From positions 744,190 through 808,189 of the forward strand of contig NZ_CP012600.1 of assembly GCF_001278705.1 (NCBI RefSeq): a stretch of DNA of 64,000 nucleotides. The letters are read 5' to 3'. The notes below the pieces were generated by a model. It did not search any database, was not told where the DNA came from, and saw only the letters and a list, made by a program, of their open reading frames with translations. Below are positions 1-8,184 of the stretch, piece after piece. Position numbers and translations under genes: made by a program. This stretch comes from Bacillus gobiensis. Its GTDB lineage: Bacteria > Bacillota > Bacilli > Bacillales > Bacillaceae. Positions within the stretch are counted from its first letter, which is position 1, and every line of letters starts with the position of its first letter.

Positions 1-510
1 GGTGCGCTGGAAGCTCAGTTGTCGGAGGAGATGCCATCCAGTATCTAAGAACAAAGTGAAACGCTTGTGGATGCCTCTTGTGACCACGATCACCGTTTTG
101 AAGAATAACACTGGTGGTTGCAGAGCATCTTCCTTTATTATTAAATCCGTTATAAAACAACCCATGACAATTCACACAAAATTCCCAATAAGGTTGTTCA
201 CCCTACCTTAGCTCTGGGTAATCATGCACTAGAACAAATCTATACGCTTGTTCGTGACGCGTATGGACACCGCCTGCGGAGCATGCCCCTCCTGAATACC
301 CGTTAAAAAACATTCCATGACACTTTACACAGAATTCCCAGTCAGGTTGAGAATATTGGTTACCAGGGTTACTGTGGTTTAGCTGGTAATTGTAACCCTT
401 TCCTGTTTGTGGCCACCTCTTCCTCCAGGGCATCTCCCCTTACGTTCGTATCCGTTAAAAAACAACCCGTAACATTTTTCGCAAAAAGCCCAATCACCTT
501 GAACAGCCAA
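1..510 (-). pseudogene. Broken gene for tandem WxFCxxCxGLFFNG Cys-rich repeats
   Basis: Reading the minus strand from a TTG at 510 (AGGAGG 8 nt upstream) gives repeats of one kind, each with W-x-F-C-x-x-C-x-G-(L/M)-F-(F/Y)-N-G followed by a later Cys and a G-G/H segment. Repeat one (about 495-415) is in one frame. Repeat two (about 350-210) is in another, so there is a one-base shift near 400-410 where GGHKQ should run into GKGYNY. A TAG at 203-205 then interrupts the frame before repeat three (PYWEFCVNCHGLFYNG, about 195-20). The Cys pairs look like zinc-knuckle or disulfide sites. I recall similar repeats in secreted or toxin-associated bacterial proteins but cannot name the family. The gene continues to, or past, the left edge. 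One frameshift plus one stop argue for a pseudogene; sequencing error is the alternative. Confidence 0.65.
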
Positions 511-715
511 AACTGCTACCTCCTAACAAGTTGATGAGACATCGTTTTTTACACCACTATCTCTTTTCATTTTACGTATTGTTTATTGCATTATTCCGTT
601 AGTTCTATTCGCTACCCTGAATTCACTACAGTATTTATTCCCTGATCCTTACATCAAAAAATTTTCATAGATAGGTAGGAATAAATTTCCCACAAAGAAT
701 GTACGTTTAAAGCTT
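511..715. other. Intergenic stretch between two gene remnants
   Basis: No open frame with a ribosome site was found here. It lies between the TTG start of the Cys-repeat remnant and the folE2 remnant. The bases AGGAGG at about 519-524 (read on the minus strand) serve the remnant on the left. Confidence 0.5.
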
Positions 716-982
716 TTGGGCTCCATAGAACCTGGAATAAAATCGAAGTCGAGCGAAAAAGAAAACATATCGGATTTACAAAAAATAAAAGAAGATTTCT
801 TATTTAAACTTGATGCTGTCGGTATTACAAACTTAAATCCTGGTTACGTTATCTGCCAATTTCGCAAACTACCATCGCTACCTTTACATTACTTCTACTA
901 TTTCTCATGAAGTAATGGGAACAAATATGAGTCGTTTTATCAAACAATTAGAAATTTATCTCAGGAAAGGTTTTACCTTCTA
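716..982 (+). pseudogene. folE2: folE2 (GTP cyclohydrolase IB) N-terminal remnant
   Basis: The first frame reads a FolE2-like N terminus: EPGIKSKSSEKENISDLQ, then KEDFLFKLDAVGITNLN. Homology then continues in other frames: QTTIATFTLLL near 865-905, and GTNMSRFIKQLE near 917-955, which corresponds to the KG-(I/T)-NMSRF segment of the family. At least two shifts are needed to join these pieces. The remaining roughly 200 residues, including the active site of this Zn-independent first enzyme of folate/queuosine synthesis, are absent. I read this as a decayed, truncated gene. In bacilli folE2 is often a zinc-starvation gene under Zur, but I see no Zur box here. Confidence 0.6.
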
Positions 983-1179
983 GGTGAATCATGAAAGCTT
1001 TTTATGAGCTGAATCTAATACGTTAATTGAATTTAATACATTTTTAAATAAGAATTCAAAAAATAACCAATGAATTAATTTATCCTGCTACCCACTAAAA
1101 AAGGTATCGTTACGGGAACTTATAGTTAGTTGATAATAATTTTGATTCGGACTGTTATTTAATTAAGGAGTGTTATTTT

Positions 1180-2568
1180 TTGGATGTACTTATCACAGTT
1201 TTTTTCTTCTTAAGTGTTACGTTCCCAGTGTTACATTTATACCATTGCTTGCCGTGGTTCCGTGAGTCTAATGAAAGGATCAACCGAAATCCCAGACTGG
1301 AAAAAGGGATGAGCGACCATGGATATATAGAAGAAAAGGGAATAAGCATTTTAGTCCCATGTTTCAATGAACAAGGAATTATAGTAACTTCGATTGAGAG
1401 CATGAAGTCATTATCCTATTCTCAATTTGAAGTCATTTATATTAATGACGGATCAACGGATGAAACAATGATTTATTTGAATAAATTACTACAGTTGAAA
1501 CCATGTTCAATGTCTCCGCACGGTAAGCTATCTTATGAAAAAATCGAGGGATTATATCAATCTGAGCTTTACCCAAATATTTACGTAATAGATAAAATGA
1601 ATGGCGGAAAAGCTGATGCTTTAAATGCAGGAATTGAATATTCCAGTACAGATTTTATTATCACATTAGATGCAGACACTGTTTTGACAGAAAATGCATT
1701 ATTAGCTGTAAACGATGCATTGGAAGATAAAGATGTTGTTGCAGCAGGTGGGATGGTACATGTGTTGCAAACAAAAACAGATAAACCTTTGAAACGTTTG
1801 TCGTTACTTTATGCAAACATTCTAGTACGGGTTCAAGTTTTGGATTTCCTAAAAGCATTCTATATTTCAAAATTGTCTCTTGTACGCTTTAAAGCTTTGT
1901 CAGTAATTTCAGGAGCATTTGGTGTATTCAATAAACAAGTACTTCTAGATGTGAATGGTTACCGAAAAACAATAGGAGAAGACATTGATATCACCCTGAA
2001 GATCCATAGATACATAGCGAAACACAAAAATTTAAAAATTAGTTTTATAGCAGATGCCGTTGGTTACACGGAATTACCTGAAACATTGAAGGATTTAACA
2101 AAGCAGCGTTTGCGTTGGCAAAAAGCATACATAGATTGCCTTATTCATTTCCGGTCCTTCTTCGGAAAAACTTTATTTACGAAAGCTGTTTCCTTTTTTT
2201 ATATATTTGAAACGATACTAGTAGGTACCCTTGCGTCTTATGTAATGACAGGGATATTTATTGTAAATATGATTTACAGTCCTCAACATTCGTATTTGTA
2301 TTACGTATTTTCTTATTTGTTTTTCATTTTTTTATTTGGGTTAGCATATGACTTGGCAGCAATTGGAATGAATAAGCACTACGGGTTTTCATTTCAAAAG
2401 AAAGATGGGTTACGATTACTATTCACCATTATTTTTGATATTTTTGTCTATCGATTTGTATCGATGTATTTTGTCATGTATGGAAGTATTTCTTATTTCT
2501 TCAACAAAAAATGGAACAAAGTTGCCCGGACAGGGCGAAGTTATCATGGGAAGAATTCTGCTGCATAG
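1180..2568 (+). CDS. Processive family 2 glycosyltransferase, membrane-bound
   Basis: A 462-residue GT2 enzyme of the BcsA/IcaA/HasA type that would polymerise a sugar nucleotide into an exported polysaccharide. Visible elements: an N-terminal membrane segment (about 3-22), NDGS (89-92), the metal-binding DAD (164-166), the GED acceptor Asp (D268), and QRLRW (309-313), followed by three or four C-terminal membrane segments (about 340-450). The TTG start is chosen because AAGGAG at 1165-1170 sits 9 nt upstream. It is followed 68 bp later by an LCP-family protein, which fits cell-envelope or exopolysaccharide work. The sugar cannot be told from sequence. Both genes look intact although flanked by decayed DNA. 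Confidence 0.85.
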   Translation: MDVLITVFFFLSVTFPVLHLYHCLPWFRESNERINRNPRLEKGMSDHGYIEEKGISILVPCFNEQGIIVTSIESMKSLSYSQFEVIYINDGSTDETMIYLNKLLQLKPCSMSPHGKLSYEKIEGLYQSELYPNIYVIDKMNGGKADALNAGIEYSSTDFIITLDADTVLTENALLAVNDALEDKDVVAAGGMVHVLQTKTDKPLKRLSLLYANILVRVQVLDFLKAFYISKLSLVRFKALSVISGAFGVFNKQVLLDVNGYRKTIGEDIDITLKIHRYIAKHKNLKISFIADAVGYTELPETLKDLTKQRLRWQKAYIDCLIHFRSFFGKTLFTKAVSFFYIFETILVGTLASYVMTGIFIVNMIYSPQHSYLYYVFSYLFFIFLFGLAYDLAAIGMNKHYGFSFQKKDGLRLLFTIIFDIFVYRFVSMYFVMYGSISYFFNKKWNKVARTGRSYHGKNSAA

Positions 2569-2636
2569 TTACTCGCTAATTTCAAAATATATTTGTAACA
2601 AAAACAGTTATAGGTTTTATTGTGGGGGCCAGGTTA

Positions 2637-3551
2637 ATGGGGAAAAAAGTACTGTTGTTTGTTTTAACCTTTTTTACAGTAGTAATGTTAGGGACAGTCA
2701 GTTATGCATTTCAGTTTGTAATGTCAACTTCATCAGATATTCACGAGGATATCGACAGAAATCCTAAATTTGAAGAACGTCTGAAAAACATCAACTTCAA
2801 GGATGGTGATCCGATATCTGTTCTGATAATGGGGCTTGATTCTCGTCCAGGTGAAAAAAGCGGGCGGGCCGATTCATTGATTCTATTAACAATTAATCCT
2901 CATTCTAAATCAACGCATATGGTAAGTATCCCTCGCGATACGTATACAAAGATAAAAGGAGCGGCAGAAGACAAAATCAACAGTTCTTATCAAGCGGGAG
3001 GGACAGAGATGACAATTTATTCTGTTGAAAATCTCTTAGATGTTCCCGTTGATTATTTTGTAAAAGTAAATTTCAAGAGCTTTGAAGAAAGTGTTGATGC
3101 GTTAGGTGGAGTAGAGGTAAATAATGATTTAGATTTCACTTTTGAGAATGTGCACTTTTCTAAAGGACGACTTAAATTGAATGGCAAAGAAGCTTTAAAA
3201 TATGCTCGAATGAGAAAGCTAGATCCACGAGGAGACTTCGGTCGACAAAAGCGCCAACGCCAAGTTATTGAAGCTTTAATACAAAAAGGAGCGAGTACAT
3301 CTTCAATCACGAAATTTGGCGAATTAGTCAAAGTTGTTGAAAAGAACGTGAAAACAAACATGACCTTCAATGATATGTGGAGGATCCAATCAAATTATAA
3401 AGTTGCACGAGAAAACATACAGCAGCACAAAATTGAAGGATCAGATAAAATCATAAAGGGTACTTACTATTATATGCCCGATAAGAAGGAACTCCGTAAG
3501 GTTTCTAATAACCTGAAAAAACATCTGGAGCTTAACGGTAATGATTTTTAA
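2637..3551 (+). CDS. LytR-CpsA-Psr (LCP) family envelope protein
   Basis: About 304 residues. A short cytoplasmic start is followed by one membrane anchor (about 4-26) and an extracellular LCP domain. The domain shows ILIMGLDSR near the start, the polyprenyl-phosphate-binding arginines in RADSLILLTI and VSIPRDTY, and YARMR near its end. LCP enzymes move glycopolymers such as teichoic acid or capsule from undecaprenyl carriers to peptidoglycan. The ATG at 2637 is preferred over the in-frame GTG at 2622 because GGGGG lies 6-10 nt before it and the charged MGKK start suits a signal anchor. The GT2 gene directly upstream makes an exopolysaccharide or wall-polymer role likely. The exact member (TagU, LytR or other) cannot be assigned. 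Confidence 0.85.
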   Translation: MGKKVLLFVLTFFTVVMLGTVSYAFQFVMSTSSDIHEDIDRNPKFEERLKNINFKDGDPISVLIMGLDSRPGEKSGRADSLILLTINPHSKSTHMVSIPRDTYTKIKGAAEDKINSSYQAGGTEMTIYSVENLLDVPVDYFVKVNFKSFEESVDALGGVEVNNDLDFTFENVHFSKGRLKLNGKEALKYARMRKLDPRGDFGRQKRQRQVIEALIQKGASTSSITKFGELVKVVEKNVKTNMTFNDMWRIQSNYKVARENIQQHKIEGSDKIIKGTYYYMPDKKELRKVSNNLKKHLELNGNDF

Positions 3552-3654
3552 TAGGTTCAACAACCATTAAATTTTTGTCATAAGATCGCTTAGATCGAAG
3601 ACGGAAATCAAAATAATCCTTATAAAGATTAAAGCTTGAATTTTCATTAAAACA

Positions 3655-3690
3655 GAAGCCTACCGATGGAGTAAGGCTTCTTTATTTATT
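3655..3690 (+). terminator. Intrinsic terminator after the GT2-LCP pair
   Basis: The arms GAAGCC and GGCTTC (extended by TAC/GTA with one bulge) enclose a short loop and are followed by TTTATTTATT. It lies about 100 bp after the LCP stop codon. Confidence 0.65.
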
Positions 3691-3910
3691 GTTTAGGAAC
3701 TTCTTTTCTCATCGGTTAAAATCCCAGCTACCAAAGGCTCCAAATCGTTCAACAAGTTCTACTCATTCAAATTAGGAATTGGGGACGAATTGGGGACGAA
3801 CTAATTCATTTTTACTCAAAAGAGGGCATTTTTCTTCAGATAAGTAATTAAACAAACCTTATAAAATAAGAGTCTGTCATAGAGGTTCCTAGAGGTACAG
3901 AATGGCTTGT

Positions 3911-3957
3911 TTACCTTGACAGGGTAGAGGTCGCTGGTTCGAGCCCAGTCGGAATCA
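3911..3957 (+). other. 3' half of tRNA-Val(GAC), no 5' half
   Basis: The sequence folds as an anticodon arm (TTACC-TTGACAG-GGTAG, anticodon GAC), variable loop AGGTC, T arm (GCTGG-TTCGAGC-CCAGT) and acceptor 3' strand CGGAATC plus discriminator A. The D arm and the matching GATTCCG 5' strand are missing, and TT replaces CCA. This is what tRNA-targeting integrases leave behind at an att junction. It cannot be a working tRNA. Confidence 0.75.
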
Positions 3958-4010
3958 TTGGGTGCCAAACCCCGAGAACCCTTATGGAACAAGGGATTCT
4001 CATATAAAAA

Positions 4011-4036
4011 GCCACTTCTTCGGAAGTGGCTTTTTT
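4011..4036. terminator. Strong TTCG-loop terminator at end of repeat A
   Basis: GCCACTTC-TTCG-GAAGTGGC is an 8-bp perfect stem with a UUCG tetraloop. Five A residues precede it and six T residues follow, so it can act on both strands. A weaker inverted repeat, GAGAACCCTT/AAGGGATTCTC, lies just before it. Confidence 0.75.
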
Positions 4037-4039
4037 CAT

Positions 4040-4454
4040 CTAATTATGGGGACGAACGGATTTTTTTGGTTTATGCTTATCGAATTTTTCCGAAGTCTCC
4101 TGCTCCATTTTTGGCGTTACATGACTATATGTATCGGAAAGAACTTTTAAATTTGCATGCCCAGTTCTTTTCTGTATTGCATTCATTTTTTGCTCCTTCT
4201 TCTATAAGTGGGTTTACCATTATATGTCTTAAGTTATGAAGTCGAATATACTTCAAATCCAATTTCTTTGCAAATTTGCTCCACTTACTTGTAGGAGTAG
4301 TAAAGTAATATGGTTTTCCGGTTCCACTGTGAAATACAAATTGATGGTTTCCGCCTTCCCATGCATCACCCAAATTTTCTTTTTCTTGCTCCCGCAAATC
4401 ATAGTATTCTTTAAGTTCCTCCCTATACCACTCGGGTACAGAAAGAGCTGTCAA
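4040..4454 (-). pseudogene. Tyrosine integrase, C-terminal half, frameshifted
   Basis: The minus strand reads a phage/ICE-type tyrosine recombinase catalytic domain. The first frame (4454 to about 4190) has HSGTGKPYYF, then IRLHNLRH, the HxLRH catalytic box. At an A-run near 4190 the frame shifts. The true continuation is AIQKRTGHANLKVLSDTY, with the catalytic GH and the nucleophile Tyr in SDTYSHVT. It ends at a TAG at 4040-4042. The N-terminal DNA-binding domains and the first catalytic Arg are missing; family members are usually 360-400 residues. The 3' end points at repeat A, the usual layout of an integrase beside its attachment site. Confidence 0.8.
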
Positions 4455-4551
4455 AGCATATCTTTGTCTAAAATAAAAAGAATATTATTCAATAAAAATA
4501 TAATAAAAATTGATAATAATTTATTGCAAATCGATAAATTAGGTGCTTTTT

Positions 4552-5021
4552 ATGAAACAAAAAAGTGGTTCAACAATTTTCTTGAAGGTAGTTGTTTTTC
4601 TTATTGGAATTGTGGTGCTTGCTTTGTGTATATTTTTATTGCCTGAGATAGCCAGTAGAGATGCAGAAGCGAATCCAGAGACTGCTTACTTGCAATATCC
4701 CTTTTTAGTATGCGCGTATGTATTGTCTATTCCCTTCAAGCATTTAAACTTTTAACTTATATAGATAGGAACAAGGCTTTCTCGGTATTATCTGTAAGAG
4801 CATTGAGGTATATAAAGTACTGTGCAATCACAATTTGTGTCTTAATTATATTAGGAATAATATTTGTAATTCTATTTATTGAAGGTGACAGAACAGGTGT
4901 TATAATGATGGGATTAATATGCACTTTTGCTTCAAGTGTAATTGCAACCTTTGCTGCTGTTCTTCAAAGACTTCTACAAGAAGCCATAGATATAAAATCA
5001 GATAATGATTTAACGGTCTGA
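4552..5021 (+). pseudogene. DUF2975 membrane protein, frameshifted
   Basis: The start at 4552 has AGGTG 6 nt upstream. The first frame gives MKQKSGSTIFLKVVVFLIG and an ALCIFLLPEIA segment. The reading then moves to another frame near 4710-4745, continuing as YSLQAFKLLTYIDRNKAFS and on to KEAIDIKSDNDLTV-like text ending at a TGA at 5019-5021. Joined, it is a four-helix DUF2975 protein of about 155-160 residues with a small out-of-frame deletion in helix two. In bacilli DUF2975 genes are followed by a small XRE regulator, exactly as here. The function of the pair is unknown. Confidence 0.75.
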
Positions 5022-5031
5022 GGTGGATAAC

Positions 5032-5252
5032 ATGGCAATTATAATAAATATTGATGTCATGCTGGCTAAAAGGAAAATGAGCGTAACAGAACTTTCGGAA
5101 AAGGTTGGAATACAATGGCTAATCTTTCTATATTGAAAAATGGAAAGGCAAAAGCGATTCGATTATCAACTTTAGAGGCGATTTGTAAGGCTTTGGACTG
5201 CCAACCTGGAGATATTTTAGAATACAAAAGTGACGATTTCATTCAAGGATAA
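5032..5252 (+). pseudogene. Small XRE-family regulator, one-base frameshift
   Basis: The ATG at 5032 has GAGGTGG upstream, 10 nt after the DUF2975 stop. The first frame reads NIDVMLAKRKMSVTELSEKV, the first two helices of an HTH_3 domain. It then breaks near 5110. Adding one base restores ANLSILKNGKAKAIRLSTLE and ICKALDCQPGDILEY, the recognition helix and C-terminal part of the YozG/XRE type that partners DUF2975. The expected protein is about 73 residues. As read, the recognition helix is lost. Confidence 0.75.
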
Positions 5253-5869
5253 TAAAATGGATATATTTAACATTTTGAAGAAAAGGCTCACTAAATTAGG
5301 TTTGATATTGCACCATTAGAGTTCATTATTCCTGTCTTTCTCTTTTTAAGATGACAATAATAGAAAACAAATTTATTCAACTAACAAGTGCTTTCCTTTA
5401 ATAACGATCTTCCGCAATAGGGCGCATTTCTGTAACAAGAAATGTGTCCTTCTTTATAAATTGGGCCAGATAGTGGGAGATTCAGTTGAAGGGATTGTGA
5501 ATAAATGTAATTAAAGTAACGTCGCAGGTTAAAGAAGCAATGAAGGAAAAAGTAAAAAGTGTAACCTAATAAAAGATTATTTATGTAAATGGATATTTTG
5601 TTTGCACTACAGTGCAACAAAAATGTGTACTTATTCGATTAACGAGTAAAATCACCAAAAATTGAATATTTATGTTATTATTGTATGAGATTGTGAAGAA
5701 ATGTAATTAAACTAAAGGTGTAGTTTAAAAAGGAAAATATAGAGGACTAGAAGTAACTGAATAAATCATTTTTAGCATTATTCTCTAGGATTACCTGTTA
5801 CTTAATTGGGAAATTTATAGTTAGCGAAACTTTTACATGACATTTTCGTTATTGAAAGGAGAGAAGTAG
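5253..5869. other. Gene-poor leader upstream of terC
   Basis: No convincing gene. A 20-codon frame starting at 5257 may be a leftover of the island. The inverted repeat TTAAACTA-AAGGTG-TAGTTTAA at 5707-5728 and the arms AAGTAAC (5751) and GTTACTT (5797) could form leader structure or an operator for the gene at 5870. I looked for the manganese yybP-ykoY riboswitch often found before terC genes and did not find its conserved bases. Confidence 0.4.
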
Positions 5870-6643
5870 ATGGAGTCACTATGGTTAGAGTATGCTTGGG
5901 CATTGTTAATTCTAATTGGATTGGAAGGATTGTTATCGGCTGACAACGCCCTTGTACTAGCAGTTATAGCCAAGCATTTACCTGAACAACAGAAAAAAAG
6001 AGCTATAAATTACGGAATCATTATGGCTTTCACTTTCAGATTTGCTGCACTTTTTGCAATTTCTTTCATTGCAAACGTCTGGCAGATACAGGCGATAGGA
6101 GCGGCTTATCTTCTTTACCTAGGATTAAAGCATGTCATTAAGGCACGGTTCGGGAAAGAAAATGAGAATATTCATGAGGACGATGAAAAGGAATCCGCTG
6201 GTAAAGGTTTCTTGCCTACAGTAGGGAAGATTGCATTAGCTGACCTCGCTTTTGCAATTGATTCGATTCTAGCTGCAGTTGCTCTTGCCCTTGGTCTTCC
6301 AGATTCACCGCTAGACGATTTCGGTGGTATGGATGGAGGGCAGTTTATTGTTGTTCTTCTTGGAGGTATTGCTGGTCTTGTCTTGATTAAGTTTGCAGCA
6401 ACCTGGTTTGTACAGCTTCTTGAAAAACGTCCAGCATTGGAAACAACAGCATATGCAATTGTTGCATGGGTCGGTGTCAAACTGGCTGTAATTACCCTTG
6501 CCCATGAGGATATTGGTGTCTTAGATCATCATTTTCCTCACAGTACCGCTTGGAGTCTGATCTTCTATGGAGTATTAGTCGGTATTGCCCTAATCGGTTG
6601 GTTTGCACCTGGCAATAAGTCATTACAAAAAGATAAATCCTAA
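5870..6643 (+). CDS. TerC-family membrane protein (YkoY/MeeY-like metal exporter)
   Basis: A 257-residue TerC protein with seven predicted membrane helices. It shows the two conserved acidic motifs of the family: SADNALV with D25 and LADLAFAIDSI with D125 and D131. A hydrophilic, acidic loop (about 94-113) lies between the two halves. B. subtilis relatives (MeeF/YceF, MeeY/YkoY) export manganese, helping to metallate secreted enzymes; that role is inferred here. AAAGGAG lies 9 nt before the ATG. It is a monocistronic gene inside the region bounded by the two tRNA-half repeats, so it may be island cargo. Confidence 0.85.
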   Translation: MESLWLEYAWALLILIGLEGLLSADNALVLAVIAKHLPEQQKKRAINYGIIMAFTFRFAALFAISFIANVWQIQAIGAAYLLYLGLKHVIKARFGKENENIHEDDEKESAGKGFLPTVGKIALADLAFAIDSILAAVALALGLPDSPLDDFGGMDGGQFIVVLLGGIAGLVLIKFAATWFVQLLEKRPALETTAYAIVAWVGVKLAVITLAHEDIGVLDHHFPHSTAWSLIFYGVLVGIALIGWFAPGNKSLQKDKS

Positions 6644-6707
6644 AAGGTAACAAAGCCATTTTTACTTGTGGTAAATCGATAATTTTGCGTTTTAATAAAT
6701 AGTTAAT

Positions 6708-7182
6708 GTGTGCTGGAGTTCAATAAGTACGAGACAGCTTCAACAGCCTTTGTTCTTTAACAATCGTACGCGATTGTTGAAGAATGTAATGAACGAACTA
6801 AGTAAGACAATAACAACTAACAAGCATTCTCTAAAGAGAGTGCTTTTTGTTTGCCCTAAGCATGGCGGTAATGCAATTGCTAATGGTGAGATTTCTCAAT
6901 TACGCTCAGATAATGGCGAATTAGGGACTCAAAGTTTAGTAGTGGTAACGGCAGTATTTGTAGCAGGCATTCTTGCTGGATTTATAGTTGATGGAGTGGT
7001 TATTTACTCTAGGCTTCTCGTCTGGTCAATGGGTCGCAATTTCATTAGCGTATGGTTCACGTGCCGATAAATCAAGGTATAAACTTGATCCTGATACTAG
7101 GAAAACCTGTTTTTGGAAAGGTATAGGAGGAAATGGAAATCGTAATCTTGATGAACTGTCTAAATGGAGATTTAAAACGTAG
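6708..7182 (+). pseudogene. Unrecognised small protein, probably frameshifted
   Basis: One frame contains HGGNAIANGEISQLRSDN and a hydrophobic stretch VVVTAVFVAGILAGFIVDG, ending at 7070. A second frame takes over from about 6988-7000 with GFSSGQWVAISLAYGSRADK and ends KWRFKT at 7182. Protein-like composition in both frames, with a changeover near 7000, suggests one gene with a frameshift: a Gly/Ala-rich membrane helix followed by a polar tail. I do not recognise the family. No good ribosome site is visible near 6708; an internal ATG around 6788 is possible. It could also be non-coding. Confidence 0.3.
6753..6784. repeat. 14-bp inverted repeat with 4-nt loop
   Basis: TTCTTTAACAATCG and CGATTGTTGAAGAA flank TACG and pair at 13 of 14 positions. 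No T-run follows, so it is not a standard terminator. It resembles dispersed palindromic repeats of bacilli. Confidence 0.6.
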
Positions 7183-7463
7183 CTTTTATAAGACTAAATT
7201 ATAATGTGAATTCTTATACGAATAATAATATAAAAAAGGGTAATGCCGATGTTTCGGCAATCAGGATCAATGTATGTTACCATAAAAGAATTACTTCATT
7301 AATGAGTGCTTTCCTTGTATATCCGTGTTGAGTTTATAGACCAAAGAAAAAAATATTTTGTGGAGGTAATATTTACATAACTTCAGGGGAAAGTTAACCG
7401 ACATCGGGTATTATTTAATGTATTTGCTTTTTAAAGTTGAATGATCTGAAGGGAGAGTTATAC

Positions 7464-8135
7464 GTGAAACTGTATCAAGTAAGAAAAGGACAATTTGTGT
7501 ATTTTAACAATGAGTTGCACAGAGTATATTCTGTAAAGCCTGTATACAAACAGTCTGTCCATCTTGTCAGGCTGAAAGATTTAACACAGCATTTAACCAC
7601 TGCCTCGAAAGTTGAAAAGTATAAACCCAAACAGCTTGACAGCTTTATTTTCAACCATAAGGCTTATACACTCTACAAAGATAAAAAAGCTGAAGAAGGG
7701 GACTATATCTTAATTACGAATCCAAGTCCCGATTACTTGGATCACTATTCCTTAAACGAAATTGAAATTGTATCGTCTGTTGAAACCAAAGGGGTTATCA
7801 CAACTAAGGCTAATGGGGTCAAACATAACGAATATTTACTGATGGTTCCAGGCCGTGATAATGACAGTCAACCTATAGATTATTTAGATAAAAATATGGT
7901 AGATAGTGTTGATTTAACGAGCAATGTTCCTGATCAACCTGCAAAAAGTACCCAAGGTGAAATGCCGAATATTGGTGATGTATATAAAAAACGAGATGGC
8001 GATCATTCCATTGAGGCGATGGTGGTGGCCATCAACGGCGAAACAATCTTTTTGGGAAACAATTTAGAGCTCTCCTTGAATGAGTTAAAAGATAGTGAAA
8101 TATGGGAATTTCAATATAGTCTCCTAGAGGACTGA
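7464..8135 (+). CDS. Conserved hypothetical protein before the BCCT transporter
   Basis: From the GTG at 7464 (AGGGAGAG 6 nt upstream) this is a 223-residue soluble protein; an in-frame TTG at 7437 has no comparable site. It has no signal peptide or membrane segment. The N-terminal part (QVRKGQFVYFNNELHRVYSV) and the C-terminal part (NIGDVYKKRDGDHSIEAMVV) both look like small beta-barrel modules joined by a polar, Ser/Pro/Gln-rich linker (about 140-170). I do not recognise a named domain. It ends 49 bp before the BCCT transporter gene on the same strand, so co-transcription and an osmoadaptive link are plausible but unproved. Confidence 0.6.
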   Translation: MKLYQVRKGQFVYFNNELHRVYSVKPVYKQSVHLVRLKDLTQHLTTASKVEKYKPKQLDSFIFNHKAYTLYKDKKAEEGDYILITNPSPDYLDHYSLNEIEIVSSVETKGVITTKANGVKHNEYLLMVPGRDNDSQPIDYLDKNMVDSVDLTSNVPDQPAKSTQGEMPNIGDVYKKRDGDHSIEAMVVAINGETIFLGNNLELSLNELKDSEIWEFQYSLLED

Positions 8136-8184
8136 CCATGGATGAGGCATGTTATGAACAGCAAGATCTTGAAAGGTGGATTTG

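Larger units (their letters stand above)
3792..4036 (+). repeat. 245-bp direct repeat, copy A (tRNA-half, att-like)
   Basis: This stretch is about 90% identical to 9813-10056. Both begin GGGGACGAACTAATTCATT and end in a TTCG-loop hairpin with a T-run. Each contains the 3' half of a valine tRNA. A GGGGACGAATT repeat unit lies just before copy A, and another GGGGACGAA sits just after it at 4048. A tyrosine-integrase remnant abuts copy A. Together this looks like an attachment-site scar of an integrative element. Confidence 0.8.

Noticed and set aside
3911..3957. A working tRNA-Val gene
   Set aside because: Only the anticodon arm, T arm and acceptor 3' strand are present; the D arm and the 5' acceptor strand are missing and there is no CCA.
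5338..5869. yybP-ykoY manganese riboswitch before terC
   Set aside because: The conserved core bases of that aptamer are not found; only simple inverted repeats are.
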